DNA of 64,000 nt, taken from NCBI GenBank assembly GCA_010015675.1, contig ML977017.1:138427-202426 (forward strand), read 5' to 3'. Source of the DNA: Byssothecium circinans (taxonomy: Eukaryota; Ascomycota; Dothideomycetes; Pleosporales; Massarinaceae). Both the position numbers and the translations under genes were made by a program. The notes below the pieces were generated by a model. That model did no database searches. It was not told the origin of the DNA and saw only the letters and a list, made by a program, of their open reading frames with translations. Position 1 is the stretch's first letter; each line of letters starts with the position of its first letter. This document shows positions 11,446 through 23,221 of the stretch, piece by piece.

Positions 11446-13814
11446 ATGCCAGGTATCATTCGGACTCTTGACGACACATCTCTCCCTCGACATCCAGCCA
11501 TGGTTCGCCAAAAGACCCGCGATGCCTTTATGGCAAAGACATCCGTCAAGGCCAAGCTCTCCGCACAAGACAAGTCTAGCTCGATGAGCCTCGAGGTCGG
11601 TTCCTGTTCCATTGCTCCAAACAAGTAAACTAACCTTCACAGCCCGTGTACATCGGTATCGCTGTCGCCGACGGACTTGGCAGCTCAATTGACATTGCGT
11701 TTGTTATCCACGACGGCACCTATTCAATGGACTTTGCAACTGTCTCCATAGGTGCGGAATCAAGTAGCAGCTCTGAGCCTTCAGCCGCAACTTCCGAGGC
11801 CAACTCTGGAACTACAACCCCTGCAACAGCTGAGGAGCATGCCGATTACTTTGTCGAGAAAATCATCAGCAAGATCAAGCACTACCGTGATGAGCATTTC
11901 TACAAGTTTGTTGGCGCTGGTCTAACTACAAAGGCCGCCAAGACATGTCCTCAGCTACCAACCCGCTTGTGGCTCGAGTTGGATATTGTGCCGTTGGTGC
12001 TGGAGCCTAGTTCTGGCAGGCACAATACCGGTACTCCAGATGCACCCAAATATATGATAGTAGATGAAGAAGCAGATGCAGTGGTAAGGAAAGCTCTAGG
12101 GTAAGCATTAAGATGCCGATAGCCTTGTATAGCTCTCCGCTGACACATGCAGGTACTTCGGCAAGGCCAACCAACCTCGCTTGGAGGTCGTTTACCGCAA
12201 TGAGGTTGGTGTTGACAGCGATGGCGCAACTGTGATTGCAGACGAGCCAAGCTATCGAGATAGTGTCCATCCCAACACCTACGCGGCCACCATGGTCTAC
12301 GCTGATTCGCTCAAGAAGCACGGCACGAAGATTGCCTTCTTCAACAGCACCCCTCAGGGCGGCGGTGTCGCCTTGATGAGGCATGCGCTGATCCGCTTTT
12401 TGCGACTTATTGATGTTTATTGTAAGTGGTAAGTCACTCTACACTGCACATCTGATCATCACTCACACTTCACAGGTACGTTCCAAAGCCTAAGCCTGCT
12501 GTCTTCCGTATCACCAAGAACAACCACAACATCCTCCAGGGTGTGGATGAAACCGGCGTTCGCCTCGAACAAAAGTCAATCGACATCCTCGATGAGTGGG
12601 CAAGGCAGAATGCCGAACGCTACTGGATCACCAAGGGCAGTCCCCTCGCTCCTCGAGCGGAGGGCGGTGCTGATGTCATCATCGTAGACGATCCCCAGAT
12701 GCCCTCTCTTGTCAAGATTGCCAAAGAGCTAGACCCCTCCCGTCCTGTCCTCTTCAGAAGTCACATCCAAGTACGCGCCGATCTGGCAGACCAGGAAGGT
12801 ACGCCCACCGCTGAAGTTTGGAACTGGGTATGGAACAACGTAAAGCAGTGCGATGCTTTCATCAGTCACCCCGTTCGCGAATTCGTGCCCAAAAATGTAA
12901 CGGCAGAGAAGGTCGGCTATCTTCCTGCCACGACAGACTGGCTCGATGGTCTGAACAAGCAGCTGGACAGTCGGGACGCACAATACTACATGCACGAGTT
13001 TGAGATGGCCTGCCTCGACAAGGGTGCCAATCGCCTGGCATTCCCAGCACGCCCATATATCACACAGATCGCTCGTTTCGATCCAGCCAAGGGTATCCCG
13101 GACGTTCTTGCTTCGTACGCCATCCTTCGGCGAGAATATATGAAAGACAAGCCCATGGAGGAGGTCCCACAACTTGTCATTGCCGGCCACGGCGCCATCG
13201 ACGACCCCGACGCAACCATCATCTTCGACAAGACAGAAAAGGAGCTCAATGAACTCTACGCCGACATTAAACACGATGTAATCGTCATGCGCATCGGCCC
13301 CGTAGACCAGCTCCTCAACGTGCTCATAGCCAACGCTCACGTCGCGCTCCAGCTCTCGACGCGCGAAGGCTTCGAAGTCAAAGTCTCGGAGGCCCTGCAC
13401 CACGGTGTCCCCGTCATCGCGACGCGCCGCGGCGGCATCCCACTCCAGATCGAGCACGGCAAATCAGGCTTCCTCGTAGACGTAGGCGAGCACGACGCGG
13501 TGGCCAACTACCTCGACCACCTCTTCACCGATAACGCATCGTACATCACCATGGCCAACTACGCAGCCAACCACGTCAGCGACGAGGTCAGCACCGTCGG
13601 CAACGCGCTCAGCTGGCTGTACCTGGCCGACGAGCTGGCCAACGGCGCGAAGAAGATCGAGCCGAACAGTCGCTGGATCAACGACATCGCGCGCGAGAAG
13701 GCCGGATATCCGTACCGGCCCAAGGACAAGGAGACGACGCTCAAGCGCGAGAGCGCCATGCTCGATCTGACGCATCAGCCAGGCCGCAGCAGGCAGAACA
13801 GTGCGGTGCAGTGA
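11446..13814 (+). CDS. ccg-9: GT4 trehalose phosphorylase / clock-controlled gene 9-type glycosyltransferase
   Basis: This is a family GT4 retaining glycosyltransferase of the fungal trehalose phosphorylase/synthase (ccg-9) type. The family links trehalose to glucose-1-phosphate plus glucose in the cytosol. Four exons are inferred: 11,446-11,595, 11,643-12,100, 12,153-12,428 and 12,476-13,814. Introns are 47-52 nt and phases agree throughout, giving about 740 residues, the family's usual size. Family landmarks include YIGIAVADG and HDGTYSMDF near the N-terminus, STPQGGGVALMRHAL, VDDPQMP, ARFDPAKGIPDVL, and the GT4 EX7E catalytic motif at about residues 592-600 (EGFEVKVSE). An alternative in-frame ATG at 11,500 has a better initiation context (CCATGG). 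The gene is intact although it is surrounded by RIP-mutated repeats. Donor choice at the first intron is the least certain point. Confidence 0.9.
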
Positions 13815-13944
13815 GGGCGGTTGACAGGATAATATACTAGATCTTTAGGTAGATCACGTTCCTTATATTACAATCTTCATCTGTAAGTTAGCACATTTCT
13901 AGTAAGCGTCCTAAAGTGTAGCCGTGCATTAAGAACAAACAATA

Positions 13945-14001
13945 ACGTATTTCATCACTAAGTTGCGCATACCACTGAATTGCGCAGATTTCTTAGCGTA
14001 G
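13945..14001. repeat. Orphan Fot1/M1-type terminal inverted repeat
   Basis: After a TA at 13,943-13,944 the sequence ACGTATTTCATCACTAAG continues with two GCGCA-containing tandem units. It matches the terminal pattern of M1 at 1,298. No matching right end was found nearby. It probably marks an element later disrupted by the adjoining Helitron-like block. It begins 130 bp after the GT4 stop codon. Confidence 0.55.
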
Positions 14002-14003
14002 AA

Positions 14004-14459
14004 ATACCTTTAATTTTGCGGAGCGAGGAACGAGCGTAGCAAATCTACAATCCAAATCGCGCCTGAGGGCTTCCAAAAAATCGCATTTTGACGTACTTCT
14101 ACCTATTGAATTTCATTGCTGATTTTTCTATATATGCTAAAAACTGTACCCTTGATAGTTCTACTAATAGCAGCCTATATTTAATTCGTTGTAATAGGTA
14201 TACGTGGATAAAACAGTGTTTTTTGAATAATGTTCTTCAGAATCACGACTAATACGCGTGTCGCGTGTCCTGTATTAGGCAGTGAAACAGGGGCTTAGGG
14301 TCCAAAAGCTGCTTGCGCTACTTTGTCTACCAGCCACTGCATGCGGCAACATGACTAAACCCTATATTGTGAAGAAAAAATTCGCTACACTATAGGCCTA
14401 ATACCTCACAACACTACCTAATACTACTTCCCTCTATCCACGTACCCTTACACGTTATT
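14004..14459. other. Spacer upstream of the Helitron replicase
   Basis: About 450 bases with no readable gene. It contains the left copy of the 12-bp inverted repeat and, close to the replicase start, two CCTAATAC motifs (from 14,398). It probably holds the 5' terminus and promoter of the Helitron. Confidence 0.4.
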
Positions 14460-17400
14460 ATGGATGTTCTACACTGCAATCGCTGCAACGCACCTCTTAC
14501 GCCTGGCGTTGATCAATTTCGCAATAATAAATGGAAGAAGAACTGTCAGGCCTGCCTTACAGTTACTTAGAGTTATAAACGGCGAGTGAATACGTTAGAG
14601 TATAAAGCTGCACCCCCTATAAAGTATCACGCAATGCTAACGTTAGACTCTAGTCCTTTATCTAGTATTCTCCGTACTCTAACGCTAGTCTAACCTTAAT
14701 CTATACTAACGTCTACGCCGCATGCGCTAACCGCACCAGGGACTCCACTCAAGTAGCAGCTTCTTCGTGCGGCTGGTATTAGTCTTAGTATTAGGCCACT
14801 ATCTTAGTCTTTAAATACGTCACTATTACCTTACCTATCCTAACTTCCCCTATTAGTACTGCTAAGCGCCACGACTCCCATTAAACCCCTATTATCATTA
14901 TAAATGCTTTCTAGTTAACTATTACTATAGATAGCCGTGATACATTCTACATCATAGCCATGGTATTCATAACAGCAAGGGGAGGGTATTTTATAGAATA
15001 CCCCTCCATCTTTAGTGTAATCACGCGATACTTACTCTAGTATTAGTCCTAGTATTAGTTATACAACCTACATAGCGGCTAAGTCTAAAGAACATGTAGT
15101 TGATGAGTTAGATGATAGTATAGTAGCAGCTAAGTCTTAAGAACATATGGTTAATAAGTTTAATAATAGTGTAGATAGAGAGATGCTTATAGAGGTAAAA
15201 GAGAATATATATAACTTCCCTCTAGAAGAGCCCCTATTATAAATTTAGGACAACAGTTCCCATCTTTCTAATCCTGCATTATCTGATTAAGATAAAACGT
15301 ATATCTCTACGTTTTACAACGCACTTAAGAAAGAAGAGATAGAGACGTGTACAATTTGCAACCATTATTAGTTTCGCCTAAACGTTCGCCGTGGGGAATA
15401 TGCTGCCTATTTAACTAATCGCGTTAAACATAGTGCTAAAGAGGATTAGGTGCCTATATTTAGTGCTGCAAACAATATGGATCTAGGTGTAATGCCTAAC
15501 CTCCCTTCTCTTACTAATGTTAAGGAGATACTTATTGCCTAGGTTCACTGTTTTATATAGATATGTCAGCATCATGGGCAGCAGTATAAGTACAGAGGGC
15601 ATATATGTCATTTCGCCGTCAATGTAGCTAGGGTATTTTTAAGGCTTCCTGTCCTTCTATCTAAGCTTGATATTATTATCCTTAAACTACCATATTTAGA
15701 TGAGGACGACCACGCTTTAGTTGAACGTTAATTCAAGAAGAGTTGGAAAGTAAGGCGCACTGTAGTGTTGCGTTAGCTGCAATAGTTAAAGGCACATCAC
15801 TCTAGATACAGCAATATTATTATTAATAATGAGGCTATTCAAGAACTCCCTATTAATAGGTATGTAGACGATCAATTTACTGTGCTTCAGCATGGGGATA
15901 TAGACATTAGGCTGGGGGATTATCCTAATACGCAAGAGCTAGTATCACTATCCTATACGCTAGACTATTCACCCCCACTATCTATACCTGCTATGACCGC
16001 CTATACACTAGATGGGTTACTACCTAATACTAGGCCTAATACTAGCGCGGATTCCTACTACGATGGTAGCTCAATTTTTAATAAGGACGATAATGACGAT
16101 AATAGAGCCAACACGACCGTGGTTCCTAATATTGTTCCTAATATTAGTGAATTTGAGACTTTGCGTTATTAAATCTAATTAAGACCTTCCTACCTTACTA
16201 TGGGCTTAGTGCGAAGGACACCTATTTCTGAATATAGTAATTAGGAAAAGATCCTTAGTCTTGCATTTCCCACCTTATATCCAAATGGAATTAGTAACTA
16301 TATGCAACCAAGGATGCGGGAGGTTACATATGCGGACTATGTTTAGCACATGATAAGCTATAAAGATGGACGTTTTGCTTGTTACTTACGTTTCCATTTT
16401 GCTACCTTTAATACGCTTCTCCACAGGCAAACTACTGCAAAGGCGGGTTTCTTTGTGAGGAAGACACTAGACGGCGCTTCTATGATGGCTAAGGATATTC
16501 AAGCTCAGTTTAACAGCGCTGATGGTGGGCAGAGTTTAATTAACGCTATAGTGCAGTTCTCTGCCTCTATTCAAGGTTCTTATGCGTATTGGAAAGTAGA
16601 GGGTATAAACCTAAAGGCTATGGTACGTGTGGTCTACCTAATACCTAGCTAATACCCTTATTATTAATATCTAACTTTTATTAATAGGTTTATCAGCTGC
16701 GATGTCCTTATCTATTTGTTACATACTCTGCTGCGGATTACCATTGGGCTGATCTTATGAGATTTATAGAAGAGGAGGCCTTTACTAAGTAGTAGACTAC
16801 AACTAATGCACGTTAAGTAAGGCTAGCATAGGATTTCGTACGTGATAACCTACATATTGTTGCTTACTAGTTCTACCGTCGATTTGAACTATTTAAGAAG
16901 CATGTTATGACGCCTAAGTTCAACCTTGTTAACTTCTGGCATCATTATAAGTGGCAGGGCCGTAGTAGTACTCATAACCATGGCCTATACTACTATAGGG
17001 ATGCACCTTATCCTGATTAGTATTTGGCTCAGAATACTACTGAGCTTAAGAAGCGACGATTAGCAAAGTATTAGGGCTATTACATTAGCGCTGTTCATCC
17101 TAACCTACACAAGGCTACTCTAGAGCATTCATATGGCTCCCCCTTATCTCTTACATTTGATTAGATGGTTTTCGACTTTCACAAACTTGCTACTATCTTG
17201 ACTAAGTGCTACATGCATGTATGTCATCTTAGTTACTGCCAAAGGAAAAATAAGAAGACAGGTGAGGTAGTCTATTACTTTAAGGCTCCCTAGCCACGTA
17301 CAGCTGATCCCTACTTCACTAAATTAGCTAGGAAGTCTTTTTACCATCTCCACGCTCAACAGAATCATCCACTTCTAAACGCGTACTGTCGAACTCTAGT

Positions 17401-19825
17401 ATTAGGCTAGCGGGCTAATACTAATATACAGCCCTGCACTAGTACTGTAGGTGTTGTTCAATATGTTAGTCTATATGTTAGCAAGGCAGAGTAGCAGACG
17501 ACGTCATTTAAGGATATAGCTACTAAGATACTGCCTCATATCTAGTCCAAGAATGCTATATTCAAGTTTGCGGCAAAGTTAATGAACAAATCAGCGGGCT
17601 AGAGGGACTATAGCGCTTAGGAAGTTTGCTATATCCTCTTTAATCTGCCCCTTACAGATTGTAGTCGTACTATTCTTAACGTTAACCTTCGTTGTAAGGA
17701 GGATCAGCCTAAGACATACGTCTTTCAAGCTAATCATCAAGTTAATGATGAAGTGATTGAGGAAGATACACCTCAGTTTACTAAGGGCCGTTCTGTGCTA
17801 GTAAAATATAAGGAGAGGCCTCTGTTACTTGAAGCCGTATCCTATTTAGACTACCTTCTTCATTACGACCATGCAAAGAATCAAGTTAGGCCCCAGGCTA
17901 GGCCTAGGATTTTGAAGTTTTACCCTCTATACTCTCCTAAGTTAGATAGGGAAGACTTCTCTCGCGTTAAGCTTATGCTACATCATCTATTTTAACAGGT
18001 ATTAGATGTAAGGACCTTTGCCGGCCAGGAGTACCAGTTATTCTTGCAAGCCTATTGGAACTACCTGTTGGTATGCAATCACCCTTTACCTGATAGCTTT
18101 GGAGAGGTGTTACCTAAAAACAAGGAAGAAGATCCAGATTAGGAAGACGTGGATTTAGCGGATAAGTTATCATAGAATGAGCTTGCTAGTCGTCTCCCTA
18201 GTACTAATAGTGTTATCATTAATAAGGATAACCTAGGCAGTCGGCTAGTTGATCTAGAGAAGGATTGGAACGTACCTAAGCATAAGGATAGTTACGGCCT
18301 TAATGCACGTCAATATTGGAAGGAGATGAAGATAGCTTATCTAGTTAATTACGCTACTAGACCTAATACCTCGCCTAATACCCTTTAGTCTAAATAGCGG
18401 CTACTGTTCAATCTTATTGTTAATCATTATCAAGCCTACCTAGATAGGAATAGGCTAGAGCAGCTTCTTCTTAACCTTGACGGCTAGGGTGGTACTAGAA
18501 AGACGTACGCTATTAAGGTTATAACCTCTACTATAGATAGTATTATGAGGGCTTTAGGGAAGAAATCACCTATTATACGGTGCGCACCAACTAGAGTAGC
18601 CACTTTTCTTATTTCAGGAAAGACTATCCTCTCTACCTTCCGCATACTAATTCGACCTCCTAGTGGTGTGCTTCCACCTCTTGCTCTAGCAGCGTTAGCT
18701 TAGACCTAAGCGCTATTTACTAATATTTATTACCTTATTATAGATGAGAAGTCTATGGTAGGGCTAATAACACTAGCGTAGTTAGATATGAGGTGCCGTG
18801 AGATCTTTCTAGCACAGGCTAGCTATCCTTTTAGTAGTTTAAACATTATCCTAGCTAGTGATTTTTACTAGTTACCCCCTGTTGCAAGAAGGCCTATATT
18901 CAATACTACAAAGAGCCACAGCTCTTCAGATACAGCTAGTGCGGCGCTATATAAACTATTTACTAGAACTATTATTCTAGATGTAGTTATGCGCCAGCAG
19001 GGTTCTGAATAGGCTTCCTTCCGTGATGCTCTTGCACGTATCCGTGAGGAGAAGCCTAATGTCTATGACTGGCTTCTCCTTATGAAACGCTGCAGCGTTG
19101 AGCTTAGTGAGGTAGAACGGAACTCCTTTAATTCTGCCTTGCGTATATGCGCAAAGAGGATAGAGGTAGCTGCTATTAATCATAACTGCCTCCAGGACTC
19201 TGGCCAGCCTATCCTTATTTTACAGGCCACATATGATAGTCAAGATCAAGAGAAGGTGTCTACTAAGGATGCGGGGAATCTCCATAACCAGCTCCCTATA
19301 TTTATTGGTGCCTAGGTTATGCTACTTAATAATATCTGGACAGAGCGTAGTTTAGTTAATAGGGCTATAGGGGTTATTAATAATATCCTTTAGCAGCCTA
19401 ATACCTAGGATTATCGCAAGGCTACACTAAAGGCGGTATTAGTCGCTATAGATAAGTATGATGGGCTGTATCTTTACAGCCTTCTAGATGGTACAAAGGT
19501 TATTCTAGTGTTTCCTCTTGTTCAGGAATTTACTGTTGATTAGAGTATGCATGTGCGTATTTAATTCCCTATTACACTTGCCTGGGCTATTACAGTTCAT
19601 AAATCCTAGGGTTTAAGTGTGGATAAGGCTGTGATCATAGTTAGTAGGGAGCGAGATTACTACCCTAGCTTAATGTACGTTGCGCTTTTAAGGGTTAAGA
19701 CTATTAATGGTTTAATGTTTAAGGATGTGTTTTCCTATCAGCGGTTGAAGCAAAAGAGAAGCAAGGTGTTAGAGATGCGAGAGCAGGATATAAGGCGTAG
19801 GGCGCGTCATCACGTCATAGTGTAG
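14460..19825 (+). pseudogene. Helitron replicase-helicase (Rep/Hel), inactivated by nonsense mutations
   Basis: One frame runs from the ATG at 14,460 to about 19,825, with one intron (about 16,629-16,687, ending TTAATAG). Dozens of internal TAG and TAA codons are all explainable as mutated CAG/CAA. No frameshift was found. Order of domains: a CX2C...CX2C zinc-finger-like N-terminus (14,472-14,560); a second cysteine-rich segment (15,350); a Helitron_like_N domain (about 16,300-17,000) with the HUH-type HNH motif at 16,973-16,981; a Rep tyrosine segment YVSLYVSK (about 17,460); a helicase with degenerate Walker A GGTRKT (about 18,490), Walker B LIIDEKSM (about 18,740) and HKSQGL (about 19,600). 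Such proteins nick and unwind DNA for rolling-circle transposition. About 1,770 codons. The stop at the end may itself be a mutated codon. Confidence 0.85.
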
Positions 19826-19986
19826 CAGACTATTTTCTAGGTCTAATACCTAGACTAATACCACTATTATTAAGAGGTTTTGCGAGGGTAGTTTCCTATA
19901 ATATAAGCATTCTTATAAAAGTTTCCCTAATCTATCTAGATGGATAGAGCGCCTAATACTACAGCCTAATACTCCGTGACTATATC

Positions 19987-20809
19987 CTAATCCCTAGAGC
20001 ATATGGTCTCTGTATCTGTACCATCTACTAAATATAGACTTAGATCAACGTCACCCTTATCGCCTAGCCTCTCAAGCTCTATGAATTTCGTAATGTTAGG
20101 CATCTTCACACCGTTATTGTAGCCTTGATGGGGAACCTCTAGCTTAATACCTTCTATTGCATCTTCTTCTATTTGCACACCTTCCATTGGTTCACCTTGG
20201 GAAGTATTCTCTGTAGGAAGTTCTGCAATGATATAGTCAAGTAGATCTGTAGTATATCCTGCATTCTTACCCTATACCTTAGGGAAATGTGCGCTATAGT
20301 CTTTAATAGTGCGTAGATTATACGCACTAGGAAGCTTGCATGCTTTACTATCGCGAAAGAGTTAGATAGTAGAGTCTGCATAATCCCTATCACGCTGTGC
20401 TTAGTAGATTAGAGAGAGTAGCACGCGTTATTATTAGGGGAATAGCATAGGGAATGGCGGAACAGGCATCTTTGACTTAGTGTCAACGCTGATCAGGTAT
20501 CTATAAGGCACTTCTGACTTCTGTAGTGCTGACCTTGCAGCGATAATCTATTATAGTTAGCTTATACCTAATACCCTGACTAATACCACACTTACTCGAC
20601 CCTATCGCATAGGCAGCTTTAATTTAGTCTTCTTGAACACCTTTCAAGTAGCACCAGCCTATCAATGGTTAGTTCTAGACTAATACTAGGTCTAATATCC
20701 TACTCACCCATCCTAAACGCACTAGCTTCTTTCTAGCCACTAGAAGAGCGACTTAGTCATTAAGTGTTGGGTTAAGCTACTAGATATAGCGCTGCTTGGT
20801 ATTAGCCAT
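19987..20809 (-). pseudogene. Helitron cargo gene c, unknown 241-residue protein (RIP stops)
   Basis: No family was recognised. The frame starts at the ATG at 20,809 (MANTKQRY). Two clear introns, 20,659-20,707 (GTGAGT) and 20,548-20,595 (GTAAGT), both have CTAAC branch sites and both leave phase 0. Removing them gives exactly 242 codons to the stop at 19,987. About ten internal TAG, TAA or TGA codons fit C-to-T mutation of CAG, CAA or CGA. The N-terminal half is basic. The C-terminal third is acidic and stop-free (20,187-19,987). Both introns carry GTATTAG-type motifs. The preserved gene structure argues that it once coded for protein. Confidence 0.6.
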
Positions 20810-20813
20810 GGTA

Positions 20814-21254
20814 TTAGGTTAGTTGCGTTACACTTACAATAAACATGCCTTGCGGCATGCGTAGAATAAATCCCTTCAGCCCTTAATAATAGAGAATCCT
20901 CAACTTTTCCACTATAATGTCAAGCTCTCTATTCCAGTATCTCTTCACCTATAGCTAGTAGCTAAGCTCTGTCCATTCTTCCCTCTCTTTATTGCTCAGG
21001 TTAGGCACTATTATATCAAATTTTTCTTTTTTCTCCTTAATGTCCGTCGTCTTTTTATCTGCTTTGCCTGCGTTAGATTTGCCCTTTTTACTTAACTTAC
21101 TACTCTCTGCACTCTTATTAATAGTAGATGAGGCAGCGTTAATAATATACTAAGGCGGCATAAACTCATCTTCTAGTGCCCAGACCTTTTCTTAAGGCTT
21201 AAAGACCAATCTCATAGTTTTGTAGTCAGATTCTAGCTTTCTAGTGCGTGCCAT
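20814..21254 (-). pseudogene. Helitron cargo gene b, unknown basic 146-residue protein (RIP stops)
   Basis: The frame opens at ATG 21,254 (MARTRKLE) and closes at TAA 20,814, exactly 147 codons without an intron. Internal TAA and TAG codons all sit where CAA or CAG would fit. The middle is lysine-rich (KKGKSNAGKADKKTTDIKEK), and the C-terminal part has a plausible amphipathic segment. No family was recognised. It overlaps the end of gene a by 14 bp in another frame and ends 5 bp before the start of gene c, so the three genes are packed head-to-tail on the minus strand. Confidence 0.5.
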
Positions 21255-21658
21255 GGCTAGCTGTATCTAGAGCAGATTCTGACTCTCCCTGTGTATTATT
21301 AGTTATACCTAATACCAGACTAATACTCTTCTTATACCTGGCCTTAAGTGCTGCATTGCGACTCTGAATTCGAAGCATGTCCTTAAGTTGCTTACGCTCA
21401 TTTTCATCTGTAGCGCTATCAAGCAGGTGCTGAATACGTGGCAAGAACTTCTTTATCTAGAAAGTAGAGCACGCCTTTACTAAGTCAGTATATAATTATT
21501 CAGGTATGGGGGGGTTATTATACCTTATTATCAGCGTTTTTTCCCTTTTGAATCATGAAGTCTTCGCCCTACTTGCTTGCGCGAAGTTTGTTATTTTTGA
21601 TGGTGCTTACATTTAATGAGTATGCATTAGCAGCCTTCACCTTCTTCCGGTCTACCAT
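21241..21658 (-). pseudogene. Helitron cargo gene a, unknown small basic protein (about 116 residues)
   Basis: Exon 1 runs from ATG 21,658 (MVDRKKVKAANAY) for 45 codons and holds one TAG. A putative intron, 21,457-21,523, joins in phase to a 72-codon exon that stays open to 21,241. A second short intron around 21,305-21,270 is possible because that stretch carries the GTATTAG motif and a CTAAT branch site. The product is lysine/arginine-rich and may bind nucleic acid; this is only inference from charge. No family was recognised. Confidence 0.5.
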
Positions 21659-22474
21659 TGCAGCGAGAGGGCTTAGCAGGATGTATTAGGTAGGTATTAG
21701 GCGTTATTTAGTAGTGGGGCAAAGTTGCATATAGTGCGTAGACGTTATATAAGGAGTGTATAAGAAGTAGTGTTAAGTAGCAAATTTTCAGTAATAAGTT
21801 TATTTATAGTTACACGAAATTGAAAGTAGGGCTAGGTAGTAATCACGGGAAATTATCACTAGCCTATTGTGTGCGTTAAATGCGCCCAACACTTTACGAC
21901 ATGATTCTAGCATGAGCGTGTGCAGCTTAGTTAGCTGCACAAGTACATACTAGAATCATAGTATTAGGTTAGGTATTAGTCTCTCTTTAGAAGCCGTTTC
22001 CCATCTTCATACGTGGTTTTCTCGCTGACGTAATGTTTTCTCTCTTATTTTACTTCTCTTTACGCCCTTACCTTTACTGCTCACCTTTACTACTTACCCT
22101 TACTAGCCACCTTCACGTTACCTTCTTACTTCTTGCGCTTACCTACCACCCTGCACTTTAACAACTCTCGATCTTTGCGATTTTGCTGTCTTTGTGGTCG
22201 CAAAGCTTTGCAGCTGTAGTATAGCTATAACTAAAGTATTAGGCTTGGTATTAGCCTTTCTATGTGTATACTCCCCTACAATTTCCCCTTCTATTGCCTA
22301 CTAATTTCAACTTCCTTGCGTACTATCACTATTCCTATTTCTCACTTTTACTGTTCTTATTTCTCACTTTCACTTTCACTATTAACGTTATTAGTTTTCC
22401 ATCTATTTTCTAACTAAAAAGTAGTTAGTTTACGTCTACCTTATTTTCTTTCATACACCTTATAATATACCATC
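21659..22474. other. Divergent spacer between cargo gene a and the histone-like gene
   Basis: About 800 bp between two divergently oriented genes, probably containing both promoters. It holds GTATTAG dyads near 21,960 and 22,230 and pyrimidine-rich stretches (22,030-22,180 and 22,330-22,440). The latter are typical of fungal leaders upstream of the ATG at 22,475. No further gene was recognised. Confidence 0.4.
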
Positions 22475-23221
22475 ATGGCCGCCAAGAAGAATTGAGGCAA
22501 GCTGCCTGCAAAGGCTCCTCGTGGCAGAGCTAGCAAGGGTAATAGCGCCTAAGGTAGGCTAGGTATTAGTCTTAGTATTAGCTACATGTTAACTATGTCT
22601 AGCTTTAGGTCCTCATAAGAAAGCCTAGAAGAAGCTTCCTACTAATACTAGCACGAACCTATATAAGGGTTATAAGAAGAAGGGAGGGTCGCCACCACTA
22701 ACACGGAAGCTAATAAGCTACGCCATGTAGAAGGAGCGTGCTCCTATCTACAAAGGCCCTAGCAAGGGAGGCCCTCGCATTAGGCGTCGTAAGCCTAGCA
22801 GTAAGTTTTTGACCTATATTACTGCAGCTAGACTAATACTAGTATTAGCCTTTGCTCTAGCAAAGATCCATTTCTACTAGAAGACTCTAGGTGACTTGAT
22901 TCTAGTAGCGCCATTCAGGAGATTAGTTCGCGAGGTGCTGCAGAATAATTAAGAGGGAAATAGTGACCCTGTGTCCCATTTCTAGTCTAGGGCTTTGGAC
23001 GCCTTACAGGCTGCTACTAAGGCCTTCCTAGTAGACATCTTGCAAGGTATTAGTCTAATTTATATGGTATTAGCCTCTACTAATAATAGTGCTTAGCTAC
23101 AAACCTTAGTGCTATCCATGGGAAGCACGTCACTATTCAAGCTAAGGACGTTAAGCATGTCATTAGTATTGGCAAGATTCTTGCTCCATATAGTAAGATT
23201 CTGCAGGACTTGCCCGCCTAA
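22475..23221 (+). pseudogene. Divergent histone H3-like (CENP-A-like loop 1) gene carried by the Helitron-like element
   Basis: Four exons (22,475-22,553, 22,609-22,800, 22,861-23,046, 23,097-23,221) sum to 582 nt, exactly 194 codons. Introns are 50-60 nt with consensus or near-consensus donors. Seven internal stops (TGA, TAA, TAG) all fit C-to-T change of CGA, CAA or CAG. Exons 3-4 read a complete histone H3 fold: alpha-N FYxKT, alpha-1 APFRRLVREV, alpha-2 ALDALQAATKAFLVDI, and the highly diagnostic loop-2/alpha-3 segment ATNLSAIHGKHVTIQAKDV (H3: DTNLCAIHAKRVTIMPKDI). Loop 1 is about five residues longer than in canonical H3, as in centromeric H3 variants. The first about 100 residues form a Lys/Arg/Pro-rich tail without the ARTKQTARKS sequence, and there is a C-terminal extension of about 15 residues. 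Whether it is derived from CenH3 or another H3 needs a tree. Confidence 0.82.

Noticed and set aside
12729..13457. Long minus-strand frame of 242 codons
   Set aside because: It is antisense to the GT4 coding exon and reads no recognisable domain; codon-bias shadow.
20800..21254. Cargo proteins b (MARTRK) and c (MANTKQ) as histone-tail mimics
   Set aside because: The resemblance to the H3 N-terminus is limited to a few residues and could be chance; no histone fold is readable in either.
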